DNA from: Leptidea sinapis
Taxonomy: Eukaryota > Arthropoda > Insecta > Lepidoptera > Pieridae
Direction of reading: 5' to 3'
DNA length: 64,000 nt
Assembly (NCBI RefSeq): GCF_905404315.1
Contig: NC_066272.1
Coordinates: forward strand, 7,936,001-8,000,000
Positions 22,081-33,325 of this stretch are shown here, piece by piece (the stretch's first letter is position 1; each line of letters begins with the position of its first letter). The notes under the pieces were generated by a model. The model searched no databases and was not told where the DNA came from. It saw only the letters and a program-made list of their open reading frames with translations. The translations under genes were made by a program, and so were the position numbers.

Positions 22081-23119
22081 CTTCTCTCGTAACATCTATG
22101 GTTATATTGATAGTTATATTGATCGATTGTATTCGATTCGCAACGATGACCTCATCTTTGAGTTTTTTACCAGAGCTGCATCGGAATTTGCTTGTTGGAA
22201 ATTATAACGATTTTAGAAAGTTTAAAATCTTAATTTAGTGCAGTACGGAGTAAAAACATAAGTTCTAATGACAGTTTTTTAGTTTAGTTAAAGAGAAGGC
22301 AAACTTTTCGTAGCGTTTTACGAAAATCGACATCAGAGTTATCTTTCAGTACGAATACAACCAATCGTTCGTCCGCGGAACATAAAGTGCGCTACAGAGC
22401 CCAAACACGAGAAACTGACCATTATACAGTATGTATTTTACATCTATGAATTAAATGTAGCCACATACTTGTAATAACATTTGCTGACGATTTACAAAAC
22501 ATGAAAACAATCGGTGCACTGCAGGTCAAAAAGTAGACTTTTAATTTTGAGCGAATATTAACATGCTGTAACATTGTACAATCGGGTCACGAGGTCACTG
22601 GATCAACACTCAATGATTCAATGAACTTGAATCTTTGCACATCAAAATGCGATGTTGCCACCACGCGTGCTTCAAGTTCAAAGACGCTGGTCGTTTGTCG
22701 GATAGAACACAAGCGATATTGCCTGTTCGCGTCTCGCGGTGACTTCAAACGTGTCGGACCGTCCTAAAGTGAAAGAACGCGGACGGGCTTAGGGTAGGGC
22801 ACCTATGGATAAATAGCTTCTTTTGAAGGAAATAATATCCGATTCAAAAAGCGATTTAACTTTAAATACTTAGCGCACAGTGTTTCTAGAAATATCGTAA
22901 AAAACCTTAAAACACTACGCTTACTAAATTACTTAAACTTAAAAACTTAGTGTATTTAATGAAATGAAATGAAAATGAATTTATTTATTTATTTATTTTG
23001 TTTAAGTAGTAAACAGATAATAAGTATAAACAAAGGAGAAATAAACAATAACGTTTTTTAATGTCTTACATGTTATGTAATACAAAGCAATCTAATTTTT
23101 AAAAACCGTAGCAACTTAC
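22081..23119. other. Unassigned spacer
   Basis: A somewhat GC-richer part (22640-22800) has no recognisable product. A TTTATTTATTTATTTATT run lies at about 22980. Confidence 0.4.
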
Positions 23120-23242
23120 CCGTTGCTACTCAGGTTTTATTAAACGGACAAATGAACGGAAACAGGATACCTGATGTTAATTGATCACCGCCGCCCACAT
23201 TCTCTTACAACACCAAAGGAATCACAGGAGCATTGCCGGGCT
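23120..23242 (-). repeat. S1 repeat
   Basis: On the minus strand it carries GTGGGCGGCGGTGATCAATT and the following GTTTCCGTTCATTTGTCC part, as in the copy at 1-115. Confidence 0.55.
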
Positions 23243-24050
23243 TTTAGAAAAGTGTACAGGCTGATTTTAAAGATGAAAGGAAACGCCTGACATCGTGATG
23301 GTGGGATGATATTTAATATAAAACAAGATGCACAATATTGAATTTACAATTCAGTGCAGTTATACCGAAATAAAAAAAAGTTCGTAAGAATGAAAATAGA
23401 GAATTTTTATTTCGTCGCAAATAATCAAACAAATCAAAGGTGAAGCCGACGATCCAGAGGTCAATGTACGTCGTGTAAACAGTACTGCTAATTCTTAGTA
23501 TATTTATTTGAATCTTTATTTTGTTTGAAAATTTCACTTTTTCAATTTAAAGTTTTTAATTAAATAATTATTTTTGTGATAGTTCTGTGGACTAGTATTA
23601 CTTATATTTTTAATTATTTCATAGGTATGCAGACCATACTGTATATAAAAAAAGCGATATAAAAAAACAATATCGCAAAATCACTTTAATATTATTTTAC
23701 CAGTATTTAAATAGTAACATAACTAACAGATATATTTATTTTATATAAATACAGGTATTGCTAAATATAAAACTTTATAGAATTATTTCAAAATATTATA
23801 AATCGTCGCTCGCCACCATTTCCCGCAAAATCGAATACGTACTTTTAACTCGCTCGGTGTTCTTATTACCAAACAAAACAAAATATTCAAAAATAATAAA
23901 AAGCTATTAAAGAAACTGAATTGTATAAAACAACATTTGAATAGTTAGAAAGCCATGATAGTGAACCTTGAAGCATATTATTGATTCAATACATAATATA
24001 ATATAAATTGCAAAGTATCTGTGATCAATGTTTTGTATTTTATGAATAAG
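23243..24050. other. AT-rich spacer
   Basis: Nothing supported. The small minus frames at 23313-23537 and 23907-24095 are without motif. Confidence 0.4.
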
Positions 24051-25302
24051 AACCTCTATTTTGAGCAATTCACGCACATCAAAACAAAGTGTCACACAAA
24101 TCGCGAGTCTAACTTAGCTTGTCACGCACACTTAACTAACATTCCTGGCCTGTTTTTTATCGGTTGTCTAACGGTCTTGCCGTTAGAGTTTATCTAGTCG
24201 TATAATTAATCTAAGATTTTCTGGTGTAGTAATAAAAAAATGCTACTTTCATTTCTGTAATGTAAAAGCAGAAGAGAATTTTTATGCGTCATTATTCCAC
24301 AATCCACTCACAAGGGATATGACGACGGTCGAAAGCGGTAGGTTTGACTTCGGAACTTTATTATACTAGTTAGGAGACAAACACACTAAAAGTCCTGGGA
24401 GCCACAATTCCGTCCGCAATCATTCGTTATCTAAACTATCGAGAATGTCGAGATGCTGAGAATAGAAATTGATACATCACTAATATTAATTACAGGGCGT
24501 ATTAAAAGCCGTGGTGTGACGACGAGGAAAAAAAATTACGCGCACACTAGTGTTACAAACTGGTGTGACCACGAGTCGGGAATGAAAAAAATAGAATTTT
24601 ATTTATGGAAAGCATAAAATATATCCGATCTCGTCATGACTCCCTAACAAATCTTTTCTTCCCCTTTCATCAATAGATTAATTCGAGAGTACTATTTAAA
24701 TTTATAAGTATTCTTTTAAATTAGATTAGTTATATAAAAAAAAAAAACAGAAACGATATATTTTAGGAGGTCCTTAATTTCTCATGGCTCCAGATTTCTC
24801 CGAAACGCGTTGGCTGGACAGAAATTGACCGGACCTTCAATAGCACAAATAGTGATATTTAAAGCAAAAATATAATCCATGTCATATACAGATGTGAAGA
24901 TGAATGGACAATACAAAGTTTTAGACAGACAGTCGGGTATCCGGGTACAAAATAAACATTTGCGCTGGAGCTCAAACTTCAACTGTTCTGAACATTGAAA
25001 AATAGCGAACTAATGCTTATCTGTGACTTCAGAAAATATTCATTTCACATTATTATAGAATATGTATGATACAATTTTATTCCAAAATAGGATCTCGAAA
25101 AGAATATTGGTAAAAACTTATCAATATTCTTTTCATCGAACTTTTCTTCGTTTGTTAGATTAATATTTTTGAAATGACAGCATTTATTTTTTTATTGTAT
25201 AGAAATAATATTTTTATCAGAAATTGATTGTATGTAAGTATATATTAATTATACACAGCAGTTTTTTATTGCAGACTTCAAAACTGTGTTGACGTTGGTG
25301 AC
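24051..25302. mobile_element. Element A, copy 2, uninterrupted
   Basis: It matches 18233-18903 then 21500-22039 throughout, including AAAAGTCCTGGGAGCCACAA, AGCCGTGGTGTGACGACGAG and GACAGACAGTCGGGTATCCG. It preserves the empty target site of LINE B. A 66-codon minus frame (24782-24982) is open here but has no recognised domain. The 41-nt direct repeats of copy 1 are absent. Confidence 0.75.
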
Positions 25303-25640
25303 TTTATAGTGATGCTGCTTTTAATAGTTCCTTTTCCTGACTTTTCCATGTTTAGTAGTATTCTGATCAAAATATTTTTATGAGAATTGAGTACAACTCA
25401 ATTTGAAGAGCGGCAACAAGCAATCTATTAACTATAATATATTTAATGTTGACAACAACACATGTCAGCTTGATGTCATCAATTGTCATCACAGCATCGC
25501 GTCATGAACTGTCATAAGATATCCCAATTAATAAATACATTCATTTAACAACTGTTAATAATTAAATAGTATTTAATATAATTATCACTATAATTAGAAA
25601 TAACTATAATAGCATATTATATTCAGATCTTTAGTTAACT
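25303..25640. other. AT-rich spacer
   Basis: Nothing supported. Confidence 0.4.
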
Positions 25641-25760
25641 TGATTCGTGTAAGTTAGTTGGCACTACAGAAGTGCCAACAGTTGGTAGCATTATTACGGT
25701 AGACGGTCATGCCCTATTTAAGCCAGAGCGCTCAGTTCGAGGTAACATTACATATTATGA
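25641..25760 (+). promoter_or_regulatory. Hairpin and TATA-like segment, possible LTR remnant
   Basis: GTTGGCACT and its complement AGTGCCAAC form a 9-bp stem around a 4-nt loop (about 25659-25680). About 30 bp later comes CTATTTAAGCC with a TCAGTTCG initiator-like site. The spacing resembles a BEL/Pao-type LTR start, but neither limit nor internal genes are visible. Confidence 0.25.
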
Positions 25761-25887
25761 ATTGTAAGGGGTAATGCTGCCCTAATTGTCTTTGAAGTTT
25801 TAATATTGTAATTTTAAGTGCGAAAGCTTTAAAATACAGATGTAGCAGTTTTATGTGCGTTTAAATTACCAACCCCTTCTACACATA

Positions 25888-26611
25888 CAGGGCGTCCTAA
25901 AGTTATTGGACATGAAGGGAAAGTACCTGAAACATCGTAGATAGGGTATTTTACTGAAAGAAGACCTTATGTTATTCTTAAAAGTTTGTAATTCTGAATT
26001 CAAAGATTTTTTAAAAATTACTTGCCTCGTCTGTGAATCGAACTGACTTAAATGTAAAATTTATTTTTTTAACTTTCGGTCGGTTCAATTCCCCTCCTTT
26101 TATGATGCCAATCGAAAGAATGGTCAAAAACTGATAACTCTTCTTAAGTACCATAGTATTTTAAAAGAATGGAAAAACGAATGAGTTACAAACAGAATTG
26201 TGCCATATCATGTCGAGTATTCGCCATAAAATAATAAGAAAATCAACAGGCAGCGGACTCAATAAAAAATTGGCAATTTGCGTAAGACAAGAGGGATCAC
26301 ATTTTGAGCATTTAATTAATTAATTTACAAAAAAATATAACCACATAATTGACTACTTTCTTTTAAAATACTATATTACTTTAGAAGAGTAATTAGTTAT
26401 TGGCCATTCTTTCGATTGGCATCATAAAAGTAGGGGTGTTTTTTTATATTTAAGTCGGTTCGATTCCTAGACGAGGCAAGTAATTTTTAGAAAATATTCG
26501 AATGCAGAATTAATTACTCTTAAAAATAACAAAGTCTTCTTTCAGTGAAATACCCTATCTACGATATTTAAGGCACTTTCCCTTCAAGTCCCATAACTTT
26601 GGGACGCCCTG
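25888..26611. mobile_element. Foldback MITE, TA-flanked (Tc1/mariner-type)
   Basis: A 724-bp element. The left end CAGGGCGTCCTAAAGTTATT and reversed right end CAGGGCGTCCCAAAGTTATG are flanked by TA on both sides (25886-25887, 26612-26613). The inverted similarity runs inward about 270-290 bp (e.g. the CTTGCCTCGTCTGTGAATCG block and its counterpart near 26470), leaving a centre of roughly 140 bp. No transposase is encoded. Confidence 0.85.
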
Positions 26612-26613
26612 TA

Positions 26614-27179
26614 TAAATCTAAAAATTAAAAAAAAAAACACATAATTTAGGCTGTCAAACTATTGCAATTGACATACAATGATCTACAGCCAGCTGATAG
26701 CCAGACAGACAGACGAGCAGTGGAGTTTATGTGATAGGGTTCCCATTAGGCTCAGCCTTTGGGTACGAAACTCTATCGAATTTGAAGGGGTGTAAGTTAG
26801 GACGCACTCTTAAGTCTGCGGTACCCTGAATATATAACGGAACATCTTTTTTTTATTGTTCTATGAGTTTGCAAAATAGTTGAATTTGCAAAACCTATAA
26901 TTTTCTGCTATCGTAAACATGTTTTGCTAATATTTTCAGAACTAACGTACTGATAGTATAATTATAACAGATTATATTATTAACTAGAAGTAGAGGTCGA
27001 CCATGATCCGATGGTCTGATGATGGAGATTGCAAAGTATAGGGACACTTAAAATGTCCTGTCATCCTTTGGGAATAAGGGGTTCCGACTACCATGAAATT
27101 TTAAAATAAAATTTACAGTTACATTTTTTTTTATTTAAGAAAATACAGTATTTGAAGAATTAATAGAAATAATTTACTT
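26614..27179. other. Unassigned spacer
   Basis: GCCAGACAGACAGACGAGCA and the TTCCCATTAGGCTCAGCCTT stretch near 26700-26760 look like a decayed interspersed repeat seen once here. Nothing else. Confidence 0.35.
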
Positions 27180-27385
27180 GGAGTTTACTCCCTAAGAATC
27201 GAATTTCATATAAGGGGCCCAGTATGAGAAAAATATGGATAGTAAAATCTGCTCATCAAAATGTCATAGTAACGTTTTTGGTGCGCATCATTTATCGCGC
27301 ACCTTTCACTTTCTTGTATTTTGAAGCTTTATTATATTATTGAAATTGATTTATTATTATACTTTCATAAAGTTCAGTGAAAAAT
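27180..27385 (+). repeat. Interspersed repeat R1, copy 1
   Basis: GGTGCGCATCATTTATCGCG and flanking sequence match 59347-59612. That copy carries about 90 extra bp after CGCGCACCTTTCACTTTT. Confidence 0.7.
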
Positions 27386-27858
27386 CTATAAATTATAGAA
27401 GAAAGTGGTGTAAATGCTAGTGCCGGAAAATCTGATACACACGTGGGTACTAAGTATGTTACAATTCATATATTAATATGCCATGTATTGTATATATAAA
27501 CATGTGTGCTTTGTATTTATTTAATATTGAATTATCAATATAGTTGATACAAATTTTCTATGAGCTATGCACATAATTAAATGTTTAATTTAATATGGAG
27601 AGTATATATAGCGCATTTCATGCCAAATAACCCTTTTTAACCTAAACTTTTTTTTTTTATATCTATAATTTTATTTGAAATTAACACGCTTTTATTAGCT
27701 TCTGCTGTATGTATGTTTGTAACCGACTCCATTGGACTTGATTTTGTTTAGTACCTGTTCAAAGACAATCGTTCTTGAGGAGTAAACTCCAGTCGTGCGT
27801 CGGAGCTGACACACTTTTTTTTTGTAAGAAATATAAGGCTTTTTCATTTTATTATTCA
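27386..27858. other. AT-rich spacer
   Basis: Nothing supported. Confidence 0.4.
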
Positions 27859-28165
27859 CTAGCTGACGCTACAGACGCTGTTCTGTCAACGGAAAAAAAT
27901 ATGATGTTAGAATTCGTTAATGTCGTCTAAAGAAATCGGAAATATGTTATCATTATTTCATTAGTTAAAAATGAAACAATGGATATAAACATATGCCATC
28001 GCTGACTTTTCACTAGACCAATATAAAATACACAATTCAAAATTTCATGCTAAAACCTTCCTCGAGAACCACGCTATCCATTGGTAAAAGCAGGAATGAA
28101 AATCGGCGCCATAGTTTTTGAGTGTATCGCGAATAGACACATGCGGCGGAGTAGTTTGTTGTATA
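27859..28165 (-). mobile_element. Non-autonomous Helitron-like element
   Basis: On the minus strand the 3' end reads GCGTCAGCTAG followed by T. Internal blocks such as CTTCCTCGAGAACCACGCTA (plus-strand reading) and AAAATCGGCGCC plus TTTTTGAGTGTATCGCGAAT are those of common lepidopteran Helitron derivatives. The 5' limit is approximate. No coding. Confidence 0.5.
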
Positions 28166-28597
28166 ATATGTACTGATTACTAATTTATTAATCATTATTT
28201 ATGTAATACACTGGCATCTGATTAACAAAATTAAAGCCAGGTGAAAAAAGTATAATAATAGAAAAAGCTAAGACACGTTTTCTTATGAATGAAAATACTG
28301 AAACAAGCTATTGAGCTGAATACTCAATAAATACAATTATAAATCCAGCAAGTACTGTAGACTACCAATCAATTTTAAACTCAGTAATGCTACAGCTAAG
28401 TTGCAGTTTAGATTACAATACAATAAATACACACATTAACATTGTCATGCATTGTAATGGCACTCAATTACCACCAACCAATCTCGATTACAAGTAACAA
28501 CCGATTTGTATCAGACATTAATTTAATCGGACATTTTATTGGAGAATCTAGGTACATGAATTGTTTATGACACAAAATATATTATTATTATTACAAT
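28166..28597. other. AT-rich spacer
   Basis: Nothing supported. Confidence 0.4.
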
Positions 28598-29012
28598 AGA
28601 AATAAGGGATTACTTGTAACTAATTCTAGTAGGCTTTATAAGATACATAATAGCGTTAAGGGTAAATGTATAACACTTTTATAATAAAGTCCCATCTACT
28701 GTTCAGGCATTATCTATAAATAAATTTAAATGTTTTATTAAAAAATGGCTCTGTCGTGAATCCACTACACAGCTGAATATCTAAGTGATCGGACAGACTG
28801 GGGCTAGATTATGATTATTTTATAGCAATAGCAATGACACTACAATATTGTTGTATATTTCATTAAAATGAGCGCAAAAAAAGAATGCTGAGAGAGTTTC
28901 TTGGGCCGCTCCTTCTATCTCAGAGCGCCATTTGTTTCCGAAGCGATCGTAATATCTAGTATTTTAGAAATGACATCAAAAATAAATGTATAGGAATCAA
29001 TTTTGAGAAAAT
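28598..29012 (+). repeat. LINE 3' end, family T1, copy 1
   Basis: It starts within the C-terminal coding of a LINE ORF2 (trace of RNKGLLVTNSSRLYKIHN), with a frameshift, then gives a 3' UTR with CAGAGCGCCATTTGTTTCCG. The tail is GAAAATAAATGCGTTTTT. Family members are at 32588, 46150 and 48046 (minus). Confidence 0.7.
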
Positions 29013-29484
29013 AAATGCGTTTTTATTAGGTTATTACATATATTCCTTTATTATCTTATCAAAACCATTACTTTCTTTGAAATACAACATGAGCATTCCT
29101 ATTTCAAAGGTGACGTCTTGTTCTTTAAAACGCTCTGCATAATTATCTTTTCAACTGTTTTACATAGACGTTATAATGAACACAGTACAAAACACGCAAG
29201 CCCCAGCGATTACAATAATGTATGGCGGTACTGCAGGACCGATCATTTAGATAGGACAAGAAACTGGCCCGTTATTATTATTATGTTAATTTATTTTATT
29301 ATAAAAGGGTGCCAAGTCACTTTTTATTTTTTCTTATTGTGATATTTAGCTCTAAGCTTTGATTGCAATCAACCGCATTTTTTTTAAGCAGTACTTATTA
29401 AATATGAAAATTACTCAGGCGATAAGATATTTTTTTATTATGAGAATGGATTTGACGTTTAAGCATTTTTATATACCATATAAT
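29013..29484. other. Unassigned spacer
   Basis: A stretch near 29190-29250 resembles 29745-29800 (both contain ACGCAAGCC and a GTACTGCA/CACTGCA ending). No gene. Confidence 0.35.
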
Positions 29485-29567
29485 AGGTTATGGGCAGAAA
29501 TAGGCGCCGTTGTGGTACCCATAATCTAGGCGGCATCCTGTGCAAATGTGCCTCCCACTGGTATTTA
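29485..29567 (-). repeat. S2 repeat fragment
   Basis: It has GGCAGAAATAGGCGCCGTTG through CCTCCCACTGGTA, the edge part of S2 on the minus strand. Confidence 0.6.
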
Positions 29568-30046
29568 TTATTAAAAATATTTAAAAAATCAAATTTTATA
29601 TATTAATAAATTACTTCTTTGTCGTATGAGAACGTCTCCACTACGTTCTCAAGCGACAAATTAAACAAAGTATGTTTTGAATAAATTGGTAGAAATATCC
29701 AACAGACATGCTGTACATAGGAAAGTTCAAATGTACGGAGAATGCACGCAAGCCGGAGTGATTAGAACAATATATGGGAGCACTGCATTGCCCATTTGTT
29801 CCGCATAGTACAATTTAGAAACATGTCTGAACTTTAACTCTGTTGATTACATTCCTGTATATTATTTGCAGCTTCGTTCGTGTACTACTTAGAAATACTT
29901 GACTATACTCGTCCCAATATTTTAGACGGGAAATATTTGTACAGTTATAGCATGTATTATTAATTAATGAGTTAAATTACTCAGTTCAATTATTGGCTGC
30001 TGTATTTTTAACATATTTAATTATATTATCTTAACTATTTATGTAG
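29568..30046. other. Unassigned spacer
   Basis: Apart from the weak local duplication at 29745-29800, nothing is supported. Confidence 0.35.
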
Positions 30047-30530
30047 AAGAATAATATTATAAAATTAAGTTCTCCGCCTAGTCTGTCCGTCTGTGTGTTC
30101 GCGATTAACTCAAAAACTACTTTTCCTAACCGATTTTTATGCTGTTTTTGCTGCTGATAGCTTGTTTCTCGATGAAGGGAAATTGGGGGGGAAGGGAAAG
30201 GGGTTTTAATATGAACTTTCTTAAGTTACTGTTTACATAAATGATATTTTATGCAACAGGCATTTTATCGTCAGTAAAAAAAAGCCGTCTGGGATCTTTC
30301 AACGAAAACGCTGTCTAAGCTCTTTGATTTTTAACAAATCCATTTTAATACTTTAAAAATTGGCAAAACTTTATTATAATTATTATAATTAAATTTAAAA
30401 ATATGCTATTGATTAATTTTTAACTCAATAACTTTGATTACAAATTTTCAATGGCTGTAGACTACATTATTCCCGAAAACTTACATCAGTTTTTTTCTCT
30501 GGACAGCACAGCGTTTGTCGGGTTAGCTAG
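30047..30530 (+). mobile_element. Non-autonomous Helitron-like element
   Basis: An AATAATATTATAAAATTAAG start is followed by TCTGTCCGTCTGTGTGTTCG and CGATTTTTATGCTGTTTTTG. It ends GTTTGTCGGGTTAGCTAG with T next. The start motif, CTAG|T end and lack of terminal inverted repeats fit Helitrons. No Rep/helicase coding. Confidence 0.55.
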
Positions 30531-31026
30531 TATACAATAAAAAATATAAAAACGTAATTTTAATGAAAGCGTTTAAAAAATCAGATTTGTTTAAAAAAAC
30601 CATAAGTGAATATGTGCAAGAAGTTGTACATGCGAAATGGCAAGAGATGGGAGCATGTTTTACTGTGGTGTGGCGAATATTCACCGCTTTTTGCCTATTA
30701 TTATAATATTATCGATAGTCAATTCGACAGTTAATCGTGCCGTTTGATGTCTAGCTTGCGAGCGATTATGCTGTCGCAAATCAAATTCATTCAATTCATC
30801 AATTCATTAATTGAATAAAGTGATTATGATTTGATTTGATTGGCAACACATACATTCTATGCTTGGTGCATCATCAGTCCTATATTTATTTTATTTTATT
30901 TATTTATTATATGCAGACACTTTATCATATAATATTACATCATATTTGGTCCCTACACTGTCCTGTAGGCAATCAATTTATATTCGATGGTTAACAATAT
31001 GAACCAAAAGGTCATAAAGTGCACTC

Positions 31027-31027
<1 letters not shown>
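30531..31027. other. Unassigned spacer
   Basis: AATTCATTCA-type short repeats lie at about 30785-30815. No gene. Confidence 0.4.
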
Positions 31028-31108
<81 letters not shown>

Positions 31109-31136
31109 TGTGTGTGTGTGTGTGAGTGAGTGTGAG
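31028..31136. repeat. (GT)n microsatellite
   Basis: About 109 bp of GT with a few A interruptions near both ends. Confidence 0.95.
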
Positions 31137-31144
31137 TATCTGAT

Positions 31145-32050
31145 TAATCATGTTACAAAGTATTAACTATCTCCTTTTTTTGGATCGGATGTACAGGGAC
31201 TGCGCCTTTTGAATAAGAGTGCCGGAATAAGCGCGTTAGCACCGGCGTCAACTTAAGGGCACACGTTCTAAGCACGATTGGAGAGATGCCATCCGCCCCG
31301 CTCGACTTCCTGATGTCCAACGAAAACAGAACTCGCCTTACAGTTTTCTGTCTAAACTGTACTTCAGGCATAGAGCTTTGACACCGCGGGATGGTCGGCG
31401 GTGTTTTTCCGTTGTCGTCGAGAGTCGAGTTGGAGGCAAAAAGAGCGCAAAGAAGATCGGTTTTCTCTTTTGCCGTATGGGCCAGGGTGTCTGTTTCTTT
31501 CTTGGCTGACGGCTGGTTGAAGTTACCAAGAGCAGCTTTTGACAACGACCAGAACTTGCGTGTTCCGGTCGGGTAACTGGAAAGCTGCTCGCTGATTTTG
31601 ACGACGCGCTTCGATTTCGCACGGGCGACTTGCCGCTTAAAAAATCTGGAGGCACGGTTAAATTTCCTCTTAAGAACTTTGCATTTCGGATCCTTTGTGC
31701 CCAGCGCTGCAACCCAAGTTCGATACGCCTGTTTTTTGCAGTCAGATGCTGCTTTAGCTGACGCATCGAACCAAGGCTGTGATCTGCCACCGATCGGTAC
31801 TACAGAGCTTATAATAAAAATATCCCCGCCCTGTAGGCATCGGCTAATGCAACGGCCCAGGCACTAGAATCATCCGAAGGGAAACAAACCTTGCACCAAG
31901 GGTAGGATGCAAAAAAGGAACGCAACCTATCCCAATCTGCTGACTTATAGTGCCAAACACGGCGGGTCGTTGATGGTCTGTGACGTTGGCATCGGATAGG
32001 CACTAAACTCCTGCTCAGGCAATGGTCGGAAGTTCCAAGAGTCCACGTTG
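31145..32050 (-). pseudogene. LINE C polyprotein fragment (endonuclease end to RT start)
   Basis: Minus strand, read right to left. TLGTSDHC (endonuclease end, about 32043) leads to RRVWHYKSADWDRLRSFFAS (about 31970), then GGRSQPWFDAS, a linker in shifted frames, and MSKAALGNFNQPS (31545) followed by SSMPEVQFRQKTVRR, KSSGADGISPIVLRTC and LTRLFRHSYSKG. A short deletion then removes the DSWKSALV codons, and the frame ends. The same family supplies 34913-36066, which overlaps it by about 110 bp, so these are two separate truncated copies. Group: probably I/Jockey, not resolved. Confidence 0.8.
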
Positions 32051-32458
32051 AGCGTGAAGCGGGGTGCCGTGGTGTTACTGCCTCGTTTGTCCTCTTTCAT
32101 GCACGGTTCGGTGCCCACCCCAGGAGTGCTCGGTTTCTCCGGCTCTGGTAGAGCCGGTACCCTCCTGGGGTAATATCTTTTTTCGGACCGCTCTCATAGT
32201 ATGTTGGGGGGGGGGAGGGATGGCCTCCGATCCTCGACACTAACCTATGCGAAACATGGAGGCACTAAGCCGCTACTTCACGCCGGTATTCTGTGCGAGT
32301 GTGGTAATTAACCCGGACGAGTCTGGCGCGATTGTGCTGCCGTCATAAGACGGCAGCGTGGCTCTCCCACTTCTAAAAAAGCCCTTCGTCGCCTCTTACG
32401 ACACCCATGGGCCTGGTACTCCCCTATTCTTTTTACGCCCCGGGGAAAGTACAGGGCT
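32051..32458. repeat. GC-rich retroelement fragment with nested hairpins
   Basis: This is strongly GC-rich relative to its surroundings. It holds a stem of 10 bp (ACCCCAGGAG 32117-32126 with 32162-32171) enclosing a second stem of 8 bp (32139-32146 with 32150-32157), and separately a 9-bp stem (GCTGCCGTC 32336-32344 with 32349-32357). The GTCGCCTCTTACGACACCCA stretch at about 32388 is frequent in lepidopteran retroelements. There is no long open frame. A G9 run lies at about 32206-32215. Confidence 0.55.
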
Positions 32459-32554
32459 TTGTACAAGTAACTTTCAAAAATTCTGGGCTTGCATGTGCTT
32501 GCTTCTGCAGTTTATTTTTCAAGCATAAATGTAGTGTTTTGTTCCGATTTGTCA

Positions 32555-32590
32555 ACATCACTACATAGTATACACATCACTACATAGTAT
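32555..32590. repeat. Two-copy 19-bp tandem repeat
   Basis: ACATCACTACATAGTAT occurs at 32555 and 32574 with a 2-nt spacer. Confidence 0.85.
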
Positions 32591-32972
32591 ATATAGGTAA
32601 ATGTATACACTTCTACAATAAAGTACCAGCCACTGTTCAGGCATTATCTATAAATAAATTTAAATGTTTTATAAAGAAATGGCTCTGTCGTAAATCCTAT
32701 TACTCCACTGCTGAATATCTAAATGATCGGACAGCCTGGGACTAGATTGTGATTATTTTATAGCGACTGTACAATATTGTATATTTTTATTGAAAAGAGC
32801 GCAGAAAAAAGAATGCTGGGAGAGTTTCTTGCGCCGCTTCTTCTCTCTCAGAGCGCCATTTGTTTCCGAAGCGGTAGTAGTATCTAGTAGTATAAGAAAT
32901 GACATCAAAAAGAATTCTAAAGGAATCAATTTTGAGAAAATAAATGCCTTTTATGCCTTTTATGCCTTTAGT
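32588..32972 (+). pseudogene. LINE 3' end, family T1, copy 2 (ORF2 C-terminus)
   Basis: This is the best-preserved copy of the family's coding end. From about 32608 it reads FYNKVPATVQALSINKFKCF, then IKKWLCRKSYYSTAEYLNDR and TAWD plus a stop (about 32745). The 3' UTR contains GCGCCATTTGTTTCCGAAGC. The tail has three AAATGCC/TTTTATGCC-type repeats (32944-32970). This is the C-terminal tail of a non-LTR ORF2; the catalytic parts are absent. 5' truncation is the usual outcome of incomplete reverse transcription. Confidence 0.75.
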
Positions 32973-33325
32973 ATAAAACAAAGTCGCTTTCTCTGTCCCT
33001 ATATCCCTATGTAGGTATGCTTAAATCTTTACAACTACGCAACGGATTTTGATACCGTTTTCTTTAATAGATAGAGTGATTGAAGAGAAAGGTTTATATG
33101 TATAATAACATCCATTAAATAGTGGAGAAATACTGTTATTTTTAAGGTTTCTCATGTGATGTCGTAAATAATTACACTTTTTCGCTTACATTGCAAACGC
33201 AGGCTGAACCCTATGAGATTTATCAAAATAATGTGCTAGGTATTGTTTTTGATTTAAATCATTTTTTCAGTGAATGTCATAGGCTATATATTTTATACCC
33301 GTGCGAGGCCGGAGCGGGCCACTGG
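32973..33325 (+). mobile_element. Non-autonomous Helitron-like element
   Basis: AAAGTCGCTTTCTCTGTCCC, ACTACGCAACGGATTTTGAT and the ending CCCGTGCGAGGCCGGAGCGG then GCCACTGG|T match a widespread lepidopteran Helitron derivative. The CTGG end fits CTRR. Confidence 0.55.

Noticed and set aside
31028..31136. GT tract as a regulatory or telomeric repeat
   Set aside because: Insect telomere repeats are TTAGG; this is a plain dinucleotide microsatellite.
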